Origin: Salipaludibacillus sp047795645
Lineage (GTDB): Bacteria > Bacillota > Bacilli > Bacillales > Salisediminibacteriaceae
NCBI RefSeq assembly: GCF_047795645.1
Contig: NZ_CP181045.1
Span: forward strand, 3,596,001 to 3,660,000
Length of the DNA stretch: 64,000 nucleotides
Direction of reading: 5' to 3'
Shown: positions 54,198 to 63,864 of the stretch, in pieces
How positions within the stretch are numbered: position 1 is the first letter of the stretch
Layout: the number at the start of each line of letters is the position of its first letter
Program-made: the position numbers and the translations under genes
Notes under the pieces: generated by a model
Seen by the model: the letters and a program-made list of their open reading frames with translations, nothing else
What the model was told of the DNA's origin: nothing
Databases searched by the model: none

Positions 54198-55001
54198 TTA
54201 TGGCCGTTTGATCACTCGTAAATAGCTTCTAAGTGCAATTTCAAATACGATTAGAAACGCGATCGGCATTAGCGCAAAGAGCACAGAAAAACTAGCAATT
54301 ACCGCTTCATTGGCGCTCGTAAAAAACGGATAATATATCATCGGAAGTGTCGAGACTCTCCCGCCGCCAATAATTGCTGTCAACACATACTGACTCAATG
54401 AGATGACAAACACTAATACAGCCACACTCCGAATACTAGGCGTCATCAACGGTACCATCACCGTCCAAAAAACGGTACGCCGCCGCACGCCTAATACTGA
54501 ACCTTGTTCCTCCCATTCGTGTCGCAGCCTATCAAAGCCCGCTTTTAAGACTCGAACCGCATATGGTAAAGTCGGTAACAAATGAATCAAGATCACCCCG
54601 CTAATCTGATCAGTCAAGCCGAGTCTAATCATCGATACGTGCAACCCCATTGCGATCGCTAGGACAGGAATTAAAATCGATAGCATTAATGCTGATTCAA
54701 TAAATGCTTTTCCTTTGAACTTGTAACGACTTAATCCGTAAGCCGCTGGAATCGCAATGATAAAGTTCAACACGACAACAACCAATCCGATCACGATCGT
54801 ATTCAACAGGGACTGATAGATCATTACATCAGAAAACACGACTCGCCAAGCTCGAAGATCGAACTGCGAAGGGATCCAGTCTGGCCAAGACCATGCAAAA
54901 CTGACACTCTTGAAAAACATTAGACTCACTGGAGCGATAAAAATGATCACGAACAAACTAATTAAAACAAGCTGTAGAAAATTTTTTCGCTTCATACTCA
55001 T
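54198..55001 (-). CDS. ABC transporter permease (second half of YnjC-like unit)
   Basis: A 267-residue membrane protein with about six helices and the EAA-type loop (YAVRVLKAGFDRLRHEWEEQ ... VLGVRRRTVFWTVMVPLMTP). Its start overlaps the other permease gene by 4 bp (ATGA). The E. coli counterpart YnjC is a single fused double permease, while here the two halves are separate genes. Confidence 0.9.
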   Translation of the reverse strand: MSMKRKNFLQLVLISLFVIIFIAPVSLMFFKSVSFAWSWPDWIPSQFDLRAWRVVFSDVMIYQSLLNTIVIGLVVVVLNFIIAIPAAYGLSRYKFKGKAFIESALMLSILIPVLAIAMGLHVSMIRLGLTDQISGVILIHLLPTLPYAVRVLKAGFDRLRHEWEEQGSVLGVRRRTVFWTVMVPLMTPSIRSVAVLVFVISLSQYVLTAIIGGGRVSTLPMIYYPFFTSANEAVIASFSVLFALMPIAFLIVFEIALRSYLRVIKRP

Positions 55002-55885
55002 TCGTCATCACCCCTTGATGTCGCCCACTTCGCTCGCCACCGTTGCGTAAAAGTTAGAATCAGGACCGCTGCAATCAAGGCTACGACAGACATGCAAATC
55101 ATCATCGCCTGAGCAAGTGGACGATTTGCCCACTGTCCTTGGTAAAACCATTCATACGCGAGTACTGGGATCATTTTTGGATAGGTGACTCCGAGCAAAG
55201 CTGGCACTTCAAATGCACCGAGAATAAACACAAACAAAATCAGAAAAACTTCCAATGATATTGGCCAAACCCACGGAAATTCAACTGTTTTAAAAACGGA
55301 CCACTTATTCCCACCTAAAGTACGACTAACATCTTCGAAACGTAAGTCCATTTCTTGATAAACAGGAAGGAGCATTAGCACAACAAAAGGGATCTCTTTC
55401 CAAATATAGGTGAAAATCACTCCAATATACAACGGATCATTTACGAACACTGGGAATTGACTCATGCTCTCCAGCCACCCAATTTGAAAAAATACGGAAG
55501 AAAGCCAGCCACTTGGCGCAAACAGCAAAAAACAAATGTATGCTGCGACAAAATGAGGAATTAGCATAGGGAACCATGCAATGAACTTCCAACCGTCGCG
55601 ACTAAAAAGTCGAAACATTACTCTCGTTATTAACAATCCGATAACAAGTGATATCGCCGTCGAAATAAAAGCGACCCATACACTGACTCGGAGCGAATAC
55701 AAAAACGTATCGTGTTTCCAAAGCTCTACATAATAATGAAAAATAATCTCATTTCCGTCTGTAACAAAGCTTTCTTTGGCAGCCATAAAAAGTCCATGAC
55801 CAACAAATAATGCCGTAACCAAAAGTGCAGGTAGCAAAAAAAGATATGGCTTGAGTCGACTTTTATTACTTTTATTATTGAACAA
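54998..55885 (-). CDS. ABC transporter permease (first half of YnjC-like unit)
   Basis: A membrane protein with about six helices (LKPYLFLLPALLVTALFVGH start, EAA loop DVSRTLGGNKWSVFKTVEFP). The likely start is a TTG at 55885 that overlaps the stop of the substrate-binding gene by 11 bp; the next in-frame ATG upstream is 55918, giving a 44-bp overlap. The product is about 295 residues. Confidence 0.85.
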   Translation of the reverse strand: MFNNKSNKSRLKPYLFLLPALLVTALFVGHGLFMAAKESFVTDGNEIIFHYYVELWKHDTFLYSLRVSVWVAFISTAISLVIGLLITRVMFRLFSRDGWKFIAWFPMLIPHFVAAYICFLLFAPSGWLSSVFFQIGWLESMSQFPVFVNDPLYIGVIFTYIWKEIPFVVLMLLPVYQEMDLRFEDVSRTLGGNKWSVFKTVEFPWVWPISLEVFLILFVFILGAFEVPALLGVTYPKMIPVLAYEWFYQGQWANRPLAQAMMICMSVVALIAAVLILTFTQRWRAKWATSRGDDE

Positions 55886-57089
55886 CTTCTCGTTCCCAGT
55901 TCTCTTGAATCCAATCATGATAGTCTGCATCAAGCTCAGCGAGGATGTCATCTTGTTCGATAACGGACGGTCCGATATACGTCTCCATTTCATCTGTTTG
56001 TTCGGATGTTAGTCGCGACGTATCAAGTACTGTCCCCTCCCCCCACATACTCGGATCCAATTTCTTTATTTGTGCTTCAGGAGAAATCATAAAATTAATT
56101 GCTACCATCGCTCCGGCTGGTTCTGGACTATTAAATGGGATACTTAAATAGTGAGAGTTACTAATCGATCCTGGCTCTAAAACAATCGTCTCTGTCGACT
56201 CGGGAAAAATCCCTTCTTCAACAAGACTTTCTGCTCGATGTTCGTTAAATCCCATTGTAAATGCCAATTCACCATTCGCGTATAATTGATCGAGTTGCGA
56301 AAGTGATTCCGGATATGTTTGACCATCTCTCCATAGGGAATCTTTGAATGCATTTAACGTCTCCCAAATTTCATCTGCGTTCTCATCTAGCCATCCTTCA
56401 TCAAATGTCTCTAATTCTGTTGGATCATCCGCAACGTCGTATAAAAGATGCCGAAGAAATCCATTGCCAGTAAAATCGTTTACGTTCGGATATGTAAATT
56501 GCCCAGGATTGTCCATGGACCATTGAATTAATTCTTCCATACTAGTTGGTGGATTGCCATCGACCATCTCTTTATTGTATTGAAAAGCGAACTGAACGTT
56601 TCCCCACGGAACTTGATGTCCATCAATCTCCGTCCCCATATCCATATGTACAAATGGTGCTTCTTCACCAATGTATTCATCCATGTGAGGAAGATTTGAA
56701 GCAAAATCACCATAGAGTAACTGATTATTTTTCGCATTTCTGAAGTTTTCCCCGTTAATCCAAAGGATATCTGCCGTGCCTTTGTCTTGGTCTGCTTGCT
56801 TTTCTGTCATTAATTTAGACAGAAAGTCCGGTGCATCCATTGGATAACGATTCAATGTAATGTCATACTCTTCCTTCAGGGTAGGAGTCACATAGTCGTC
56901 TATGTATTGATTCGTGCCATCGTCTCCACCCCACATATAAATGCCTACTTCGGTCCCTTCTGCTTCAGAAACGATTTCTTCCCAATCGGCACTACTTAAA
57001 TCTCGATCTGACTGGTTTGCTTCTTGTTCTGTGTTACAGCCTACAAGTGCAACAATCACTATACTTAACATCCATTTAATTCTTTCCAT
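55875..57089 (-). CDS. ABC transporter substrate-binding lipoprotein (YnjB-like)
   Basis: A 404-residue extracellular binding protein with signal peptide ending in lipobox LVGC. The mature part is a two-lobe PotD/Fbp-like fold (GTEVGIYMWGGDDGTNQYID, FLSKLMTEKQADQDKGTADI, AMVAINFMISPEAQ). The ATG at 57089 is chosen for the lipoprotein signal. It captures the unknown substrate of this importer and belongs to the family of E. coli YnjB. Confidence 0.88.
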   Translation of the reverse strand: MERIKWMLSIVIVALVGCNTEQEANQSDRDLSSADWEEIVSEAEGTEVGIYMWGGDDGTNQYIDDYVTPTLKEEYDITLNRYPMDAPDFLSKLMTEKQADQDKGTADILWINGENFRNAKNNQLLYGDFASNLPHMDEYIGEEAPFVHMDMGTEIDGHQVPWGNVQFAFQYNKEMVDGNPPTSMEELIQWSMDNPGQFTYPNVNDFTGNGFLRHLLYDVADDPTELETFDEGWLDENADEIWETLNAFKDSLWRDGQTYPESLSQLDQLYANGELAFTMGFNEHRAESLVEEGIFPESTETIVLEPGSISNSHYLSIPFNSPEPAGAMVAINFMISPEAQIKKLDPSMWGEGTVLDTSRLTSEQTDEMETYIGPSVIEQDDILAELDADYHDWIQENWEREVVQ

Positions 57090-57154
57090 AAACAGGTTCA
57101 CACTCCAATTATTCATTTAGTAAACAATTCCCACCACTGAGTTTTCCATGTCAT

Positions 57155-57850
57155 TCATCGAGCCTTCAAATCATGCATATCGATTCCTTTTTTCTTAGCA
57201 AGGTATTTCGGAATAAGAGAGAGTAAGAAAAGAGTGATTCCCGCTCCACTAAATTGAAGCATAAGAAAAGGAGATATGCCCTCTCGAACAATTTGACCAG
57301 CCATATATGCATAAATAAATGAGCCTGGAGCCATCGCAACGAAAGAGATAACTGTATATTTTACGAATGGCAATCTCGTCAATCCGTAAGCATAATTTTG
57401 CAAGTTATATGGGAATATCGGGACAAGCCTAGTCAGAATCAAGAAGCTGACGCCATTCTTCTCTACTTGTTTATCGATGTTTTCAAAAACTTTATTCCCT
57501 TTGAATCTATTGGTAATCATTGCTCTCGCTAGATATTTTGAAACAAGAAATGCTGTAGCTGCCCCTAATGTTCCGCCTATCATCGCTAACATTCCCCCGA
57601 TAAACGGACCGAATGTAACCCCTGCTACAAGCGTCATTACCGAGGCAGGTAGCATAAATACTGCAACTGCAATGAAGAGAAGGATATAAATCCCGTATCC
57701 TAACAAGCCAAAATCATTGAAAAATCGTTGCATCGTTTCTACTTCTTGTAGATGATTGATTAAACCAGTCTGCCATCCAATCAATAAGACGATGGCGATG
57801 GCACCAACTAAAATAATTAGTTTCATAATTGATGTTTTCTTTTTACTCAT
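57155..57850 (-). CDS. TVP38/TMEM64 (DedA-like) membrane protein
   Basis: A 231-residue protein with about six helices. The family core is MLPASVMTLVAGVTFGPFIG ... GATAAFLVSKYLAR, followed by LTRLVPIFPYNLQNYAYGLT with the conserved Arg/Pro pair. The ATG at 57850 has GGAGG 8 nt upstream. It is 65 bp upstream of the binding-protein gene, so it may be first in the ynj-like operon. In E. coli the related YdjX/YdjZ proteins are encoded near the ynj genes. Confidence 0.85.
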   Translation of the reverse strand: MSKKKTSIMKLIILVGAIAIVLLIGWQTGLINHLQEVETMQRFFNDFGLLGYGIYILLFIAVAVFMLPASVMTLVAGVTFGPFIGGMLAMIGGTLGAATAFLVSKYLARAMITNRFKGNKVFENIDKQVEKNGVSFLILTRLVPIFPYNLQNYAYGLTRLPFVKYTVISFVAMAPGSFIYAYMAGQIVREGISPFLMLQFSGAGITLFLLSLIPKYLAKKKGIDMHDLKAR

Positions 57851-58208
57851 CCACTTTTCCTCCATTAGTCACCTTGCTACTATCATCCCTGCATGATCAT
57901 TTTATATATAACCAAATCTTCGTTTGTAGTAGAATTCACTTAACCTAATACAGACTGAGGTATCTCAGATTTCAAATAATTTCAATTATATTGTGTTATC
58001 TATTTTATCATGAATTGGCTTATTCTTTACTATCTGCAAACTTATAGAAAGAGTGAAATAGGTAAAATTCGTTTTATAGCTCTCACAACACTAGATAAAA
58101 ACATCGCGACTAGACAGCGACTTCTAAAAGTTATAAAGTCGATTTAATAGTTGAAGATAACGTTCTCTCTTGAAAGAAAGTAAACTTTTATATCTTGGAG
58201 GGAAATCC

Positions 58209-59948
58209 ATGGAATTGTTTGTGATTATGCTTGAACGCTTAGGTATTATTGTGATGGTAGCATTTGTGATGACACGAATTCCATTTTTTCGGCGTGTAAT
58301 TGACGACCATAACGTCACCATATCTCAACGAATTAGCGTCACATTATTATTCGGTTTCTTTGGCATCATTGGAACCTATACTGGTGTCGTCATCTCCGCA
58401 GAAGCAGGTAATTACACGATGGGATTATCAAGTCTTGCTGAAGATGAAGCGATTGCTAACTCCCGTGTCCTCGGTGTCGTTGTTGCTGGTTTACTTGGCG
58501 GATGGAGAGTTGGCGTTGGAGCCGGTTTAATCGCTGGTAGTCATCGTTTTCTATTAGGTGGATTTACCGGATTAGCCTGTGGAGTTTCAGCAATCATTGC
58601 TGGGATTATTGCCGGTATTGCCCATCGTTTCGTCAAGAAAGGCACGAATATATCTTTAACTTTGACTTTTATCATCGGAGCTTTAAGTGAAACCATTCAA
58701 ATGGCAATCATCCTTCTCGTCGCAAAACCGTACGATCAAGCTTTCGCACTTGTGGAGCTTATTGGTATGCCGATGATTGTCGCTAACGGTATTGGTGCTT
58801 CAGTTTTCGTACTTATTATCCGCAGTGTTATCAAAGAAGAAGAGAAAATGGCAGCTGTTCAATCAGGGCGCGCGCTCAATATTGCCGAACACACGATTAC
58901 TTATATGAGACGCGGATTATCGCAACATTCAGCCACACAGACCTGTGAGATCCTTTTACGTGAAGTAAAGGCATCTGCTGTTTCTATGACCGACCGAGAA
59001 AATATTTTAAGTTATCAAGGAACCGGAGCAGACTTCTATTTAGAAGGCAATAAAATAAAAACGGCAGCGACAAAGCAAGTATTGGAAACAGGTGAAACAT
59101 TCATTGGGATTCAACAGGAAATTCAAGATCAAGACCTACTTCCACCTAGTATTAAGGCTGCTATGATCGTACCGTTAAAGGAAAAAGATGACATAATTGG
59201 AACACTTAAATTCTATTTTCGATCAGAGAAAGAAATAACAGATCTGCAAAAAGAATTGATTCATGGTTTGGCCAGATTATTAAGCAATCAACTTGAGTTG
59301 GCTAACGTCGAAGAATTGAAAAAAATTACCCAAGAAACAGAGATTAAGGCATTGCAGGCACAGGTCAGCCCTCACTTCTTGTTCAATACGATTAATATCA
59401 TTGTATCAATGATACGGACCGATCCTGAAAGAGCAAGGAAACTTCTCCTTTCCTTGTCAAATTTCTTTCGGCAAAACTTAGCTGGAACTAACAAAGCTTG
59501 GTCATCGTTAAGTGAAGAAGTGAAACAAATCACGTCATACTTGGAGATTCAATCAGCAAGGTTTTCTGGATCTTTAGACGTGGCATGGGATATTGACCCA
59601 TCGCTATTGAGTCAACAAGTCCCATCACTGACCATGCAGCCGCTTGTAGAAAATGCAATCAAACATGGTAGAACGTCAAGCCTAGAACCGTTACTAATTC
59701 GGATACAAATTAAACAAGAAGTAGACGGCATCTGTGTATCCATTAGTGATAATGGGAAAGGCATTCCTTCCGAACGATTAAAGACATTAACAAAACAGAC
59801 TGTTGAGTCTGAAACAGGCTCCGGAATTGGCGTTTATAATGTCCATCGCCGTTTGTCAGATATGATATCACCTGATTCTGGTTTACGAATTAGTAGTGAA
59901 CCACAAAAAGGCACAACGATATCTTTTTTTCTAGTCAATGTTAAATAG
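58209..59948 (+). CDS. LytS-type sensor histidine kinase
   Basis: A 579-residue sensor kinase. The 5TM-LYT membrane domain (about 1-180) includes NYTMGLSSLAEDEAIANSRV and GVGAGLIAGSHRF. A GAF-like domain (about 210-370) follows, then a His_kinase domain with the phosphoacceptor in QVSPHFLFNTINII and a HATPase with LVENAIKHG and DNGKGI. GGAGGG precedes the ATG. It is paired with the LytTR regulator 124 bp downstream and a CstA-type transporter, the same set as BtsS-BtsR-BtsT in E. coli, which senses pyruvate. Confidence 0.92.
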   Translation: MELFVIMLERLGIIVMVAFVMTRIPFFRRVIDDHNVTISQRISVTLLFGFFGIIGTYTGVVISAEAGNYTMGLSSLAEDEAIANSRVLGVVVAGLLGGWRVGVGAGLIAGSHRFLLGGFTGLACGVSAIIAGIIAGIAHRFVKKGTNISLTLTFIIGALSETIQMAIILLVAKPYDQAFALVELIGMPMIVANGIGASVFVLIIRSVIKEEEKMAAVQSGRALNIAEHTITYMRRGLSQHSATQTCEILLREVKASAVSMTDRENILSYQGTGADFYLEGNKIKTAATKQVLETGETFIGIQQEIQDQDLLPPSIKAAMIVPLKEKDDIIGTLKFYFRSEKEITDLQKELIHGLARLLSNQLELANVEELKKITQETEIKALQAQVSPHFLFNTINIIVSMIRTDPERARKLLLSLSNFFRQNLAGTNKAWSSLSEEVKQITSYLEIQSARFSGSLDVAWDIDPSLLSQQVPSLTMQPLVENAIKHGRTSSLEPLLIRIQIKQEVDGICVSISDNGKGIPSERLKTLTKQTVESETGSGIGVYNVHRRLSDMISPDSGLRISSEPQKGTTISFFLVNVK

Positions 59949-60072
59949 GTATTACAGATCAACTCAAATCTTTGCGTGAGCCAGCTGTTGTTTACAACTG
60001 CTTTTTGCAGGCAATAATTTCGATTCCATGTAAAAATTATATTTCACTTAATCAAGAAGGGAGTTAGTGTAT

Positions 60073-60822
60073 ATGGTCAAAAACAAAATTCGCGTGTTAT
60101 TAATAGATGATGAGCCATTTAGTAGAGATGAATTACGCCATTTACTATTAACATATCCTGACTTTAATGTCATTGGAGAAGCGCAATCCGCTGAAGAAGC
60201 CCTAGAAAAAATTATCCATTTAGAGCCAGATGCACTTTTTCTAGATATCGAAATGGGCGACAAAAATGGGTTAGAATTAGCCTGTACCATTCAAAAATTA
60301 AAAAAAGTTCCATTCATTGTATTTGCCACAGCATACCCTGATTTTGCCGTAAAAGCTTTCCGCGTTGACGCTTTAGACTATGTATTAAAACCTTTTGATG
60401 AAGAACAAATTTTCGATGCGATTAAGAGAATTCGAAAGGCATTTTCGGCCGAGGGTGAGCAAAACGGAAAGCGCCCTTATTCCAATGAAGGTCTTGGGAA
60501 ACTTGCTGTTCAAGAAGATGAGACAATTCATTATATTGATCCAAAAGAAATAGATTATATATACCGTGACGGTAATGTAACCAAGGTAATAAGTCACGGA
60601 AAGGAGTTTGTTACACGATATCTTTTAAAGGACATTGAAGAGAAACTAGCTGACCACTCTTTTTTTCGCACGCATAAAGGGTTTATTGTAAATTTAAAGC
60701 AAGTCGAAGAAATGACTCCTTGGTTCCATGGTGCCTATCAACTTAAACTATTAAATGTGAAGGAAGAAATTCCTGTTAGCCGCCATTACGTAAAAAAATT
60801 GCGTCTTCGCTTGGAGATTTAG
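60073..60822 (+). CDS. LytTR-family response regulator
   Basis: A 249-residue regulator. The receiver domain has acidic pocket LLIDDEPFS, phospho-Asp in ALFLDIEMGDKNG, and switch residues AT and K in FATAYPDF / DYVLKPF. The C-terminal LytTR DNA-binding domain (about 145-248) contains KEIDYIYRDGNVTKV and FFRTHKGFIVNL. The ATG at 60073 has AAGGGAG at good spacing. It should activate the adjacent cstA-type gene. Confidence 0.92.
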   Translation: MVKNKIRVLLIDDEPFSRDELRHLLLTYPDFNVIGEAQSAEEALEKIIHLEPDALFLDIEMGDKNGLELACTIQKLKKVPFIVFATAYPDFAVKAFRVDALDYVLKPFDEEQIFDAIKRIRKAFSAEGEQNGKRPYSNEGLGKLAVQEDETIHYIDPKEIDYIYRDGNVTKVISHGKEFVTRYLLKDIEEKLADHSFFRTHKGFIVNLKQVEEMTPWFHGAYQLKLLNVKEEIPVSRHYVKKLRLRLEI

Positions 60823-60931
60823 CATTACCTTTGCATCTTAGTCGGTATATTTAGCATGTTACCTTCAAAATAAAGCATGATAATAAATATGAAGCTTCTT
60901 CTATAATCTAACAAGTATAATAATCCTTATG

Positions 60932-60946
60932 TTGAAAGCGTTATCA
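60932..60946 (+). promoter_or_regulatory. cre site (CcpA) upstream of the cstA-type gene
   Basis: TTGAAAGCGTTATCA matches the Bacillus cre consensus WTGNAANCGNWNNCW at every defined position. It lies 21 bp before the start codon, where bound CcpA would block initiation or elongation. This suggests repression of the transporter when glucose is present. Confidence 0.75.
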
Positions 60947-60967
60947 ATTATAGAGAGGTGGATACCT

Positions 60968-62416
60968 ATGATTACTTTTTTACTTGCTATTGCTATTTTA
61001 ATCGTTGGTTATTTTACTTACGGAAAATTCGTTGAGAAAGTATTTGGAGTGAAAGATAACCGGATCACTCCAGCTATGAATCAAGGTGATGGAGTCGACT
61101 ATGTCCCAATGGGCACAAAGCGAAATTCATTGATTCAACTTTTGAACATTGCCGGCGTAGGACCAATTTTCGGTCCAATCATGGGTGCTCTTTACGGGCC
61201 AGTTGCCTTCATTTGGATTGTAGTCGGCGCCATATTCGCAGGAGCTGTTCACGACTATTTAACAGGAATGATTTCTATTCGTAACCGTGGCGCACATTTA
61301 CCTGAGCTCGCAGGTAAGTTCCTTGGAAAAGTGATGAAACATGTCGTCAACGGCTTTTCAGTACTTTTGTTACTCTTAGTCGGTACGGTTTTTGTCACGG
61401 CCCCTGCCGCTCTCATTCATAATATGGTCCCTGGATGGGTCACGATAAGTATGATTATTGGCCTAATTTTCTTATACTATTTATTCGCAACTATGCTTCC
61501 GATCGATAAAATTATTGGAAGAATTTATCCGATTTTTGGAGGGTTACTTCTTATTAGTGCATTAGGTATTGGTGGAAGCTTGATTTTCACCGGCGCTCCT
61601 ATTCCTGAGATGACTCTTACAAACATGCATCCAGATGGTTTAATGATCTTTCCATTATTGTTCTTAACGATTTCTTGTGGAGCACTTTCTGGCTTTCACG
61701 CGACACAAACACCGATTATCTCTCGAACAACACAAAGTGAAAAAGATGGTCGCAAGATTTTTTACGGAATGATGATTACTGAAGCTGTAATCGCAATGAT
61801 TTGGGCTGCAGCAGCAATGAGCTTATTTTACGGAACTGACTTGAGTGCACTTATTGCCCAAGGCGGACCTGCTGCAATTGTTAGTGACGTCTCGATGATG
61901 ATGCTTGGTGGAATTGGAGGAACTTTGGCAGTGATTGGTGTTATTATTCTTCCTATCACTTCTGGTGATACCGCTTTCCGAAGTGCAAGAATGATCATTG
62001 CCGATTATTTTAAATTCAAGCAAATTAAGATTAAAAGTCGCCTTCTTATAGCGATTCCATTATTTATTATTTCTATCGCTTTAACGCAAATGGACTTCAC
62101 GATCTTGTGGCGCTATTTCTCTTGGGCAAATCAATCGACTGCGATGATCGCTCTTTGGGTTGGTGCGATGTATCTAGGTTTGCAAAAGAAGAACCACTGG
62201 ATTTCTAGTATTCCTGCTGCATTCATGACTATGGTCACCTTCACGTATATTCTTAATGCACAAATTGGTTTTGGTTTATCAATGCCTTTATCGTATGCTG
62301 GTGCGGCAGTTGGAACAGTGATTGTGATTGTGATTGTGCTTTTCGCAAAAAAATTAAAGAACGAGTTGAAAACAAAACAGATTGAAGTCGATGCAAATGT
62401 CGACAAAATTGCTTAA
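60968..62416 (+). CDS. CstA-family carbon starvation / pyruvate transporter
   Basis: A 482-residue membrane protein with about 15 hydrophobic helices. CstA features: YGKFVEKVFGVKDNRITPAM, GVDYVPMGTKR, FGPIMGALYGPVAFIWIVVG, and CGALSGFHATQTP (highly conserved motif with the catalytic-type SGFHATQ). The ATG at 60968 follows AGAGGTGG. Family members BtsT and CstA take up pyruvate; neighbouring LytS/LytTR genes support that substrate. It is regulated by the two-component pair and by cre. Confidence 0.9.
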   Translation: MITFLLAIAILIVGYFTYGKFVEKVFGVKDNRITPAMNQGDGVDYVPMGTKRNSLIQLLNIAGVGPIFGPIMGALYGPVAFIWIVVGAIFAGAVHDYLTGMISIRNRGAHLPELAGKFLGKVMKHVVNGFSVLLLLLVGTVFVTAPAALIHNMVPGWVTISMIIGLIFLYYLFATMLPIDKIIGRIYPIFGGLLLISALGIGGSLIFTGAPIPEMTLTNMHPDGLMIFPLLFLTISCGALSGFHATQTPIISRTTQSEKDGRKIFYGMMITEAVIAMIWAAAAMSLFYGTDLSALIAQGGPAAIVSDVSMMMLGGIGGTLAVIGVIILPITSGDTAFRSARMIIADYFKFKQIKIKSRLLIAIPLFIISIALTQMDFTILWRYFSWANQSTAMIALWVGAMYLGLQKKNHWISSIPAAFMTMVTFTYILNAQIGFGLSMPLSYAGAAVGTVIVIVIVLFAKKLKNELKTKQIEVDANVDKIA

Positions 62417-62423
62417 ATTCTCT

Positions 62424-62452
62424 AAAAGTCTAGCCTTTGTGGCTAGACTTTT
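62424..62452. terminator. Terminator of the cstA-type gene
   Basis: AAAAGTCTAGCC (62424-62435) pairs with GGCTAGACTTTT (62441-62452), then CTTTTT. It lies between convergent genes. Confidence 0.85.
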
Positions 62453-62457
62453 CTTTT

Positions 62458-62793
62458 TCAACTATCAATTTCAAAGTAAAAGTGATGGTGATTTTTGCAA
62501 CCTGGATTAAATGAAAGTTTGCACGTTGGACAGTGCTCCGGTGTATGTAAATAATCATCAATTGAAATCTCTATACCACAAGACCCACAAAGAACAGCTT
62601 GTTGCTTGAAATCAATCTTCTCCCAACGAACAACTGGGTGATTCGTCCTTTCCTCGTGACAGTAAATACAAGAGTAGTACGTGTTGCAACACTTGAATTT
62701 GATTGCGATTCGGTCTCGCTCTGAATGGTAATGTTCACAACGCGTTTCATTGTCAACGAGCTTACCTTTTACTTCAATATTGTTCTGTTTCAT
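62458..62793 (-). CDS. CHY-type zinc-finger protein
   Basis: A 111-residue Cys/His-rich protein: CEHYHSERDRIAIKFKC, CYSC-type pairs (CCNTYYSCIYCH), CGSCG, and HCPTC ... CKNHHH, giving at least three zinc sites in the CHY zinc finger pattern. The ATG at 62793 has GGGAGG 7 nt upstream. Bacterial members are small and their role is unknown. Confidence 0.85.
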   Translation of the reverse strand: MKQNNIEVKGKLVDNETRCEHYHSERDRIAIKFKCCNTYYSCIYCHEERTNHPVVRWEKIDFKQQAVLCGSCGIEISIDDYLHTPEHCPTCKLSFNPGCKNHHHFYFEIDS

Positions 62794-62900
62794 AAACTTC
62801 CCTCCCATACCCTCGTAATGCGTCATTTATTTCATAAATCACTAGTCGATGGTATACTGTTAAAAATCTATTTATTCATTTTCCAGGAGGATGAACCACT

Positions 62901-63419
62901 ATGATTGATAAACCCTGTAAACATTCAAAAGTTATAAAAACGGGGCGGGTTTTCCCGCAAGATACGAATAATCATAACACGCTTTTTGGCGGAAAGTTGA
63001 TGAGAGATATTGACGACGTTGCTTCCATCTCAGCTTCACGACACTGTCGGGCTGAATGTGTCACTGCCTCCATTGATTCGGTTGACTTCCTACACCCGAT
63101 TCGGCAAACAGACTCCGTTTGTTTAGAATCTCATGTCACTTGGACGGGAACAAGCTCAATGGAAATATTTGTAAAAGTGATTGCTGAAAACTTACTAACG
63201 GGAGACCGTCGGCTTGCCGCCACTAGTTTTTTGACCTTTGTTGCATTGGATGAAGACGGTAACCCTTGCCATGTACCCAAGGTCATACCAGAATCCGATG
63301 AAGAGATATTTCTCCATGACACTGCACCACAAAGATCGAAGGTTCGAAAAGAGGGACGAAATCAGAGTAAGAAATTCGCGAAAATTCTCTCTGAGTTAAA
63401 ACCGTGGGAGAATGATTGA
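62901..63419 (+). CDS. Acyl-CoA thioesterase (hot-dog fold, YkhA-like)
   Basis: A 172-residue thioesterase of the YciA/BFIT/YkhA type. Hot-dog features: GRVFPQDTNNHNTLFGGKLM with the Asn-Asn-His segment and the catalytic Asp in IDDVASISASRH, then VDFLHPIR, and FLTFVALDEDG. CAGGAGG precedes the ATG. It hydrolyses medium- to long-chain acyl-CoA. Confidence 0.92.
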   Translation: MIDKPCKHSKVIKTGRVFPQDTNNHNTLFGGKLMRDIDDVASISASRHCRAECVTASIDSVDFLHPIRQTDSVCLESHVTWTGTSSMEIFVKVIAENLLTGDRRLAATSFLTFVALDEDGNPCHVPKVIPESDEEIFLHDTAPQRSKVRKEGRNQSKKFAKILSELKPWEND

Positions 63420-63433
63420 TTACAGAACTAAAT

Positions 63434-63461
63434 AAAAAGCTGTTGGAATCAACAGCTTTTT
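63434..63461. terminator. Terminator of the thioesterase gene
   Basis: AAAAAGCTGTTG (63434-63445) pairs with CAACAGCTTTTT (63450-63461) over GAAT; symmetric and able to serve both convergent neighbours. Confidence 0.85.
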
Positions 63462-63501
63462 TATTTGGATAATTATTTATGTTGCTACATTGTCGACTCA
63501 G

Positions 63502-63783
63502 TTAATTTTCCTCTTCATTTCCTGCGTTATTTCCTCCGTCGTTCCCTTCGCTGTTTGCGTCACTATCAATTTCGACGTTAATGGTACTGTCTCCGTTATT
63601 ACCATTTCCTTCACCGCCACCTCCGTTACCATCTGGGAATAGTGGAATAAGGTAATTCACGATAAAGAACAAAATAATCAACGTAAGAACGGTAATAAAT
63701 GCATATTTAATTAAGGTCGCCCCAACCCGCGATGGTTCTTCTCTTCTTTCTACTTTTTCTTCTTTTTTGAAATCGTCACTCAT
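63502..63783 (-). CDS. Single-pass membrane protein with Gly/Asn-rich acidic extracellular tail
   Basis: A 93-residue protein: charged N-terminus (KKEEKVERREEPSRVGATLI), one hydrophobic helix (TVLTLIILFFIVNYLIPLF) and an outside tail of Gly/Asn/Asp/Glu. The next gene upstream is a paralogue with the same core. Unknown function, cell-envelope location. Confidence 0.75.
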   Translation of the reverse strand: MSDDFKKEEKVERREEPSRVGATLIKYAFITVLTLIILFFIVNYLIPLFPDGNGGGGEGNGNNGDSTINVEIDSDANSEGNDGGNNAGNEEEN

Positions 63784-63864
63784 ATAAATAAACTCCTTTG
63801 ATGTAATAATGAACGGTATTCTTATATTCTATTAATGATGGCTTTTCATCCTACCAAACTAATG

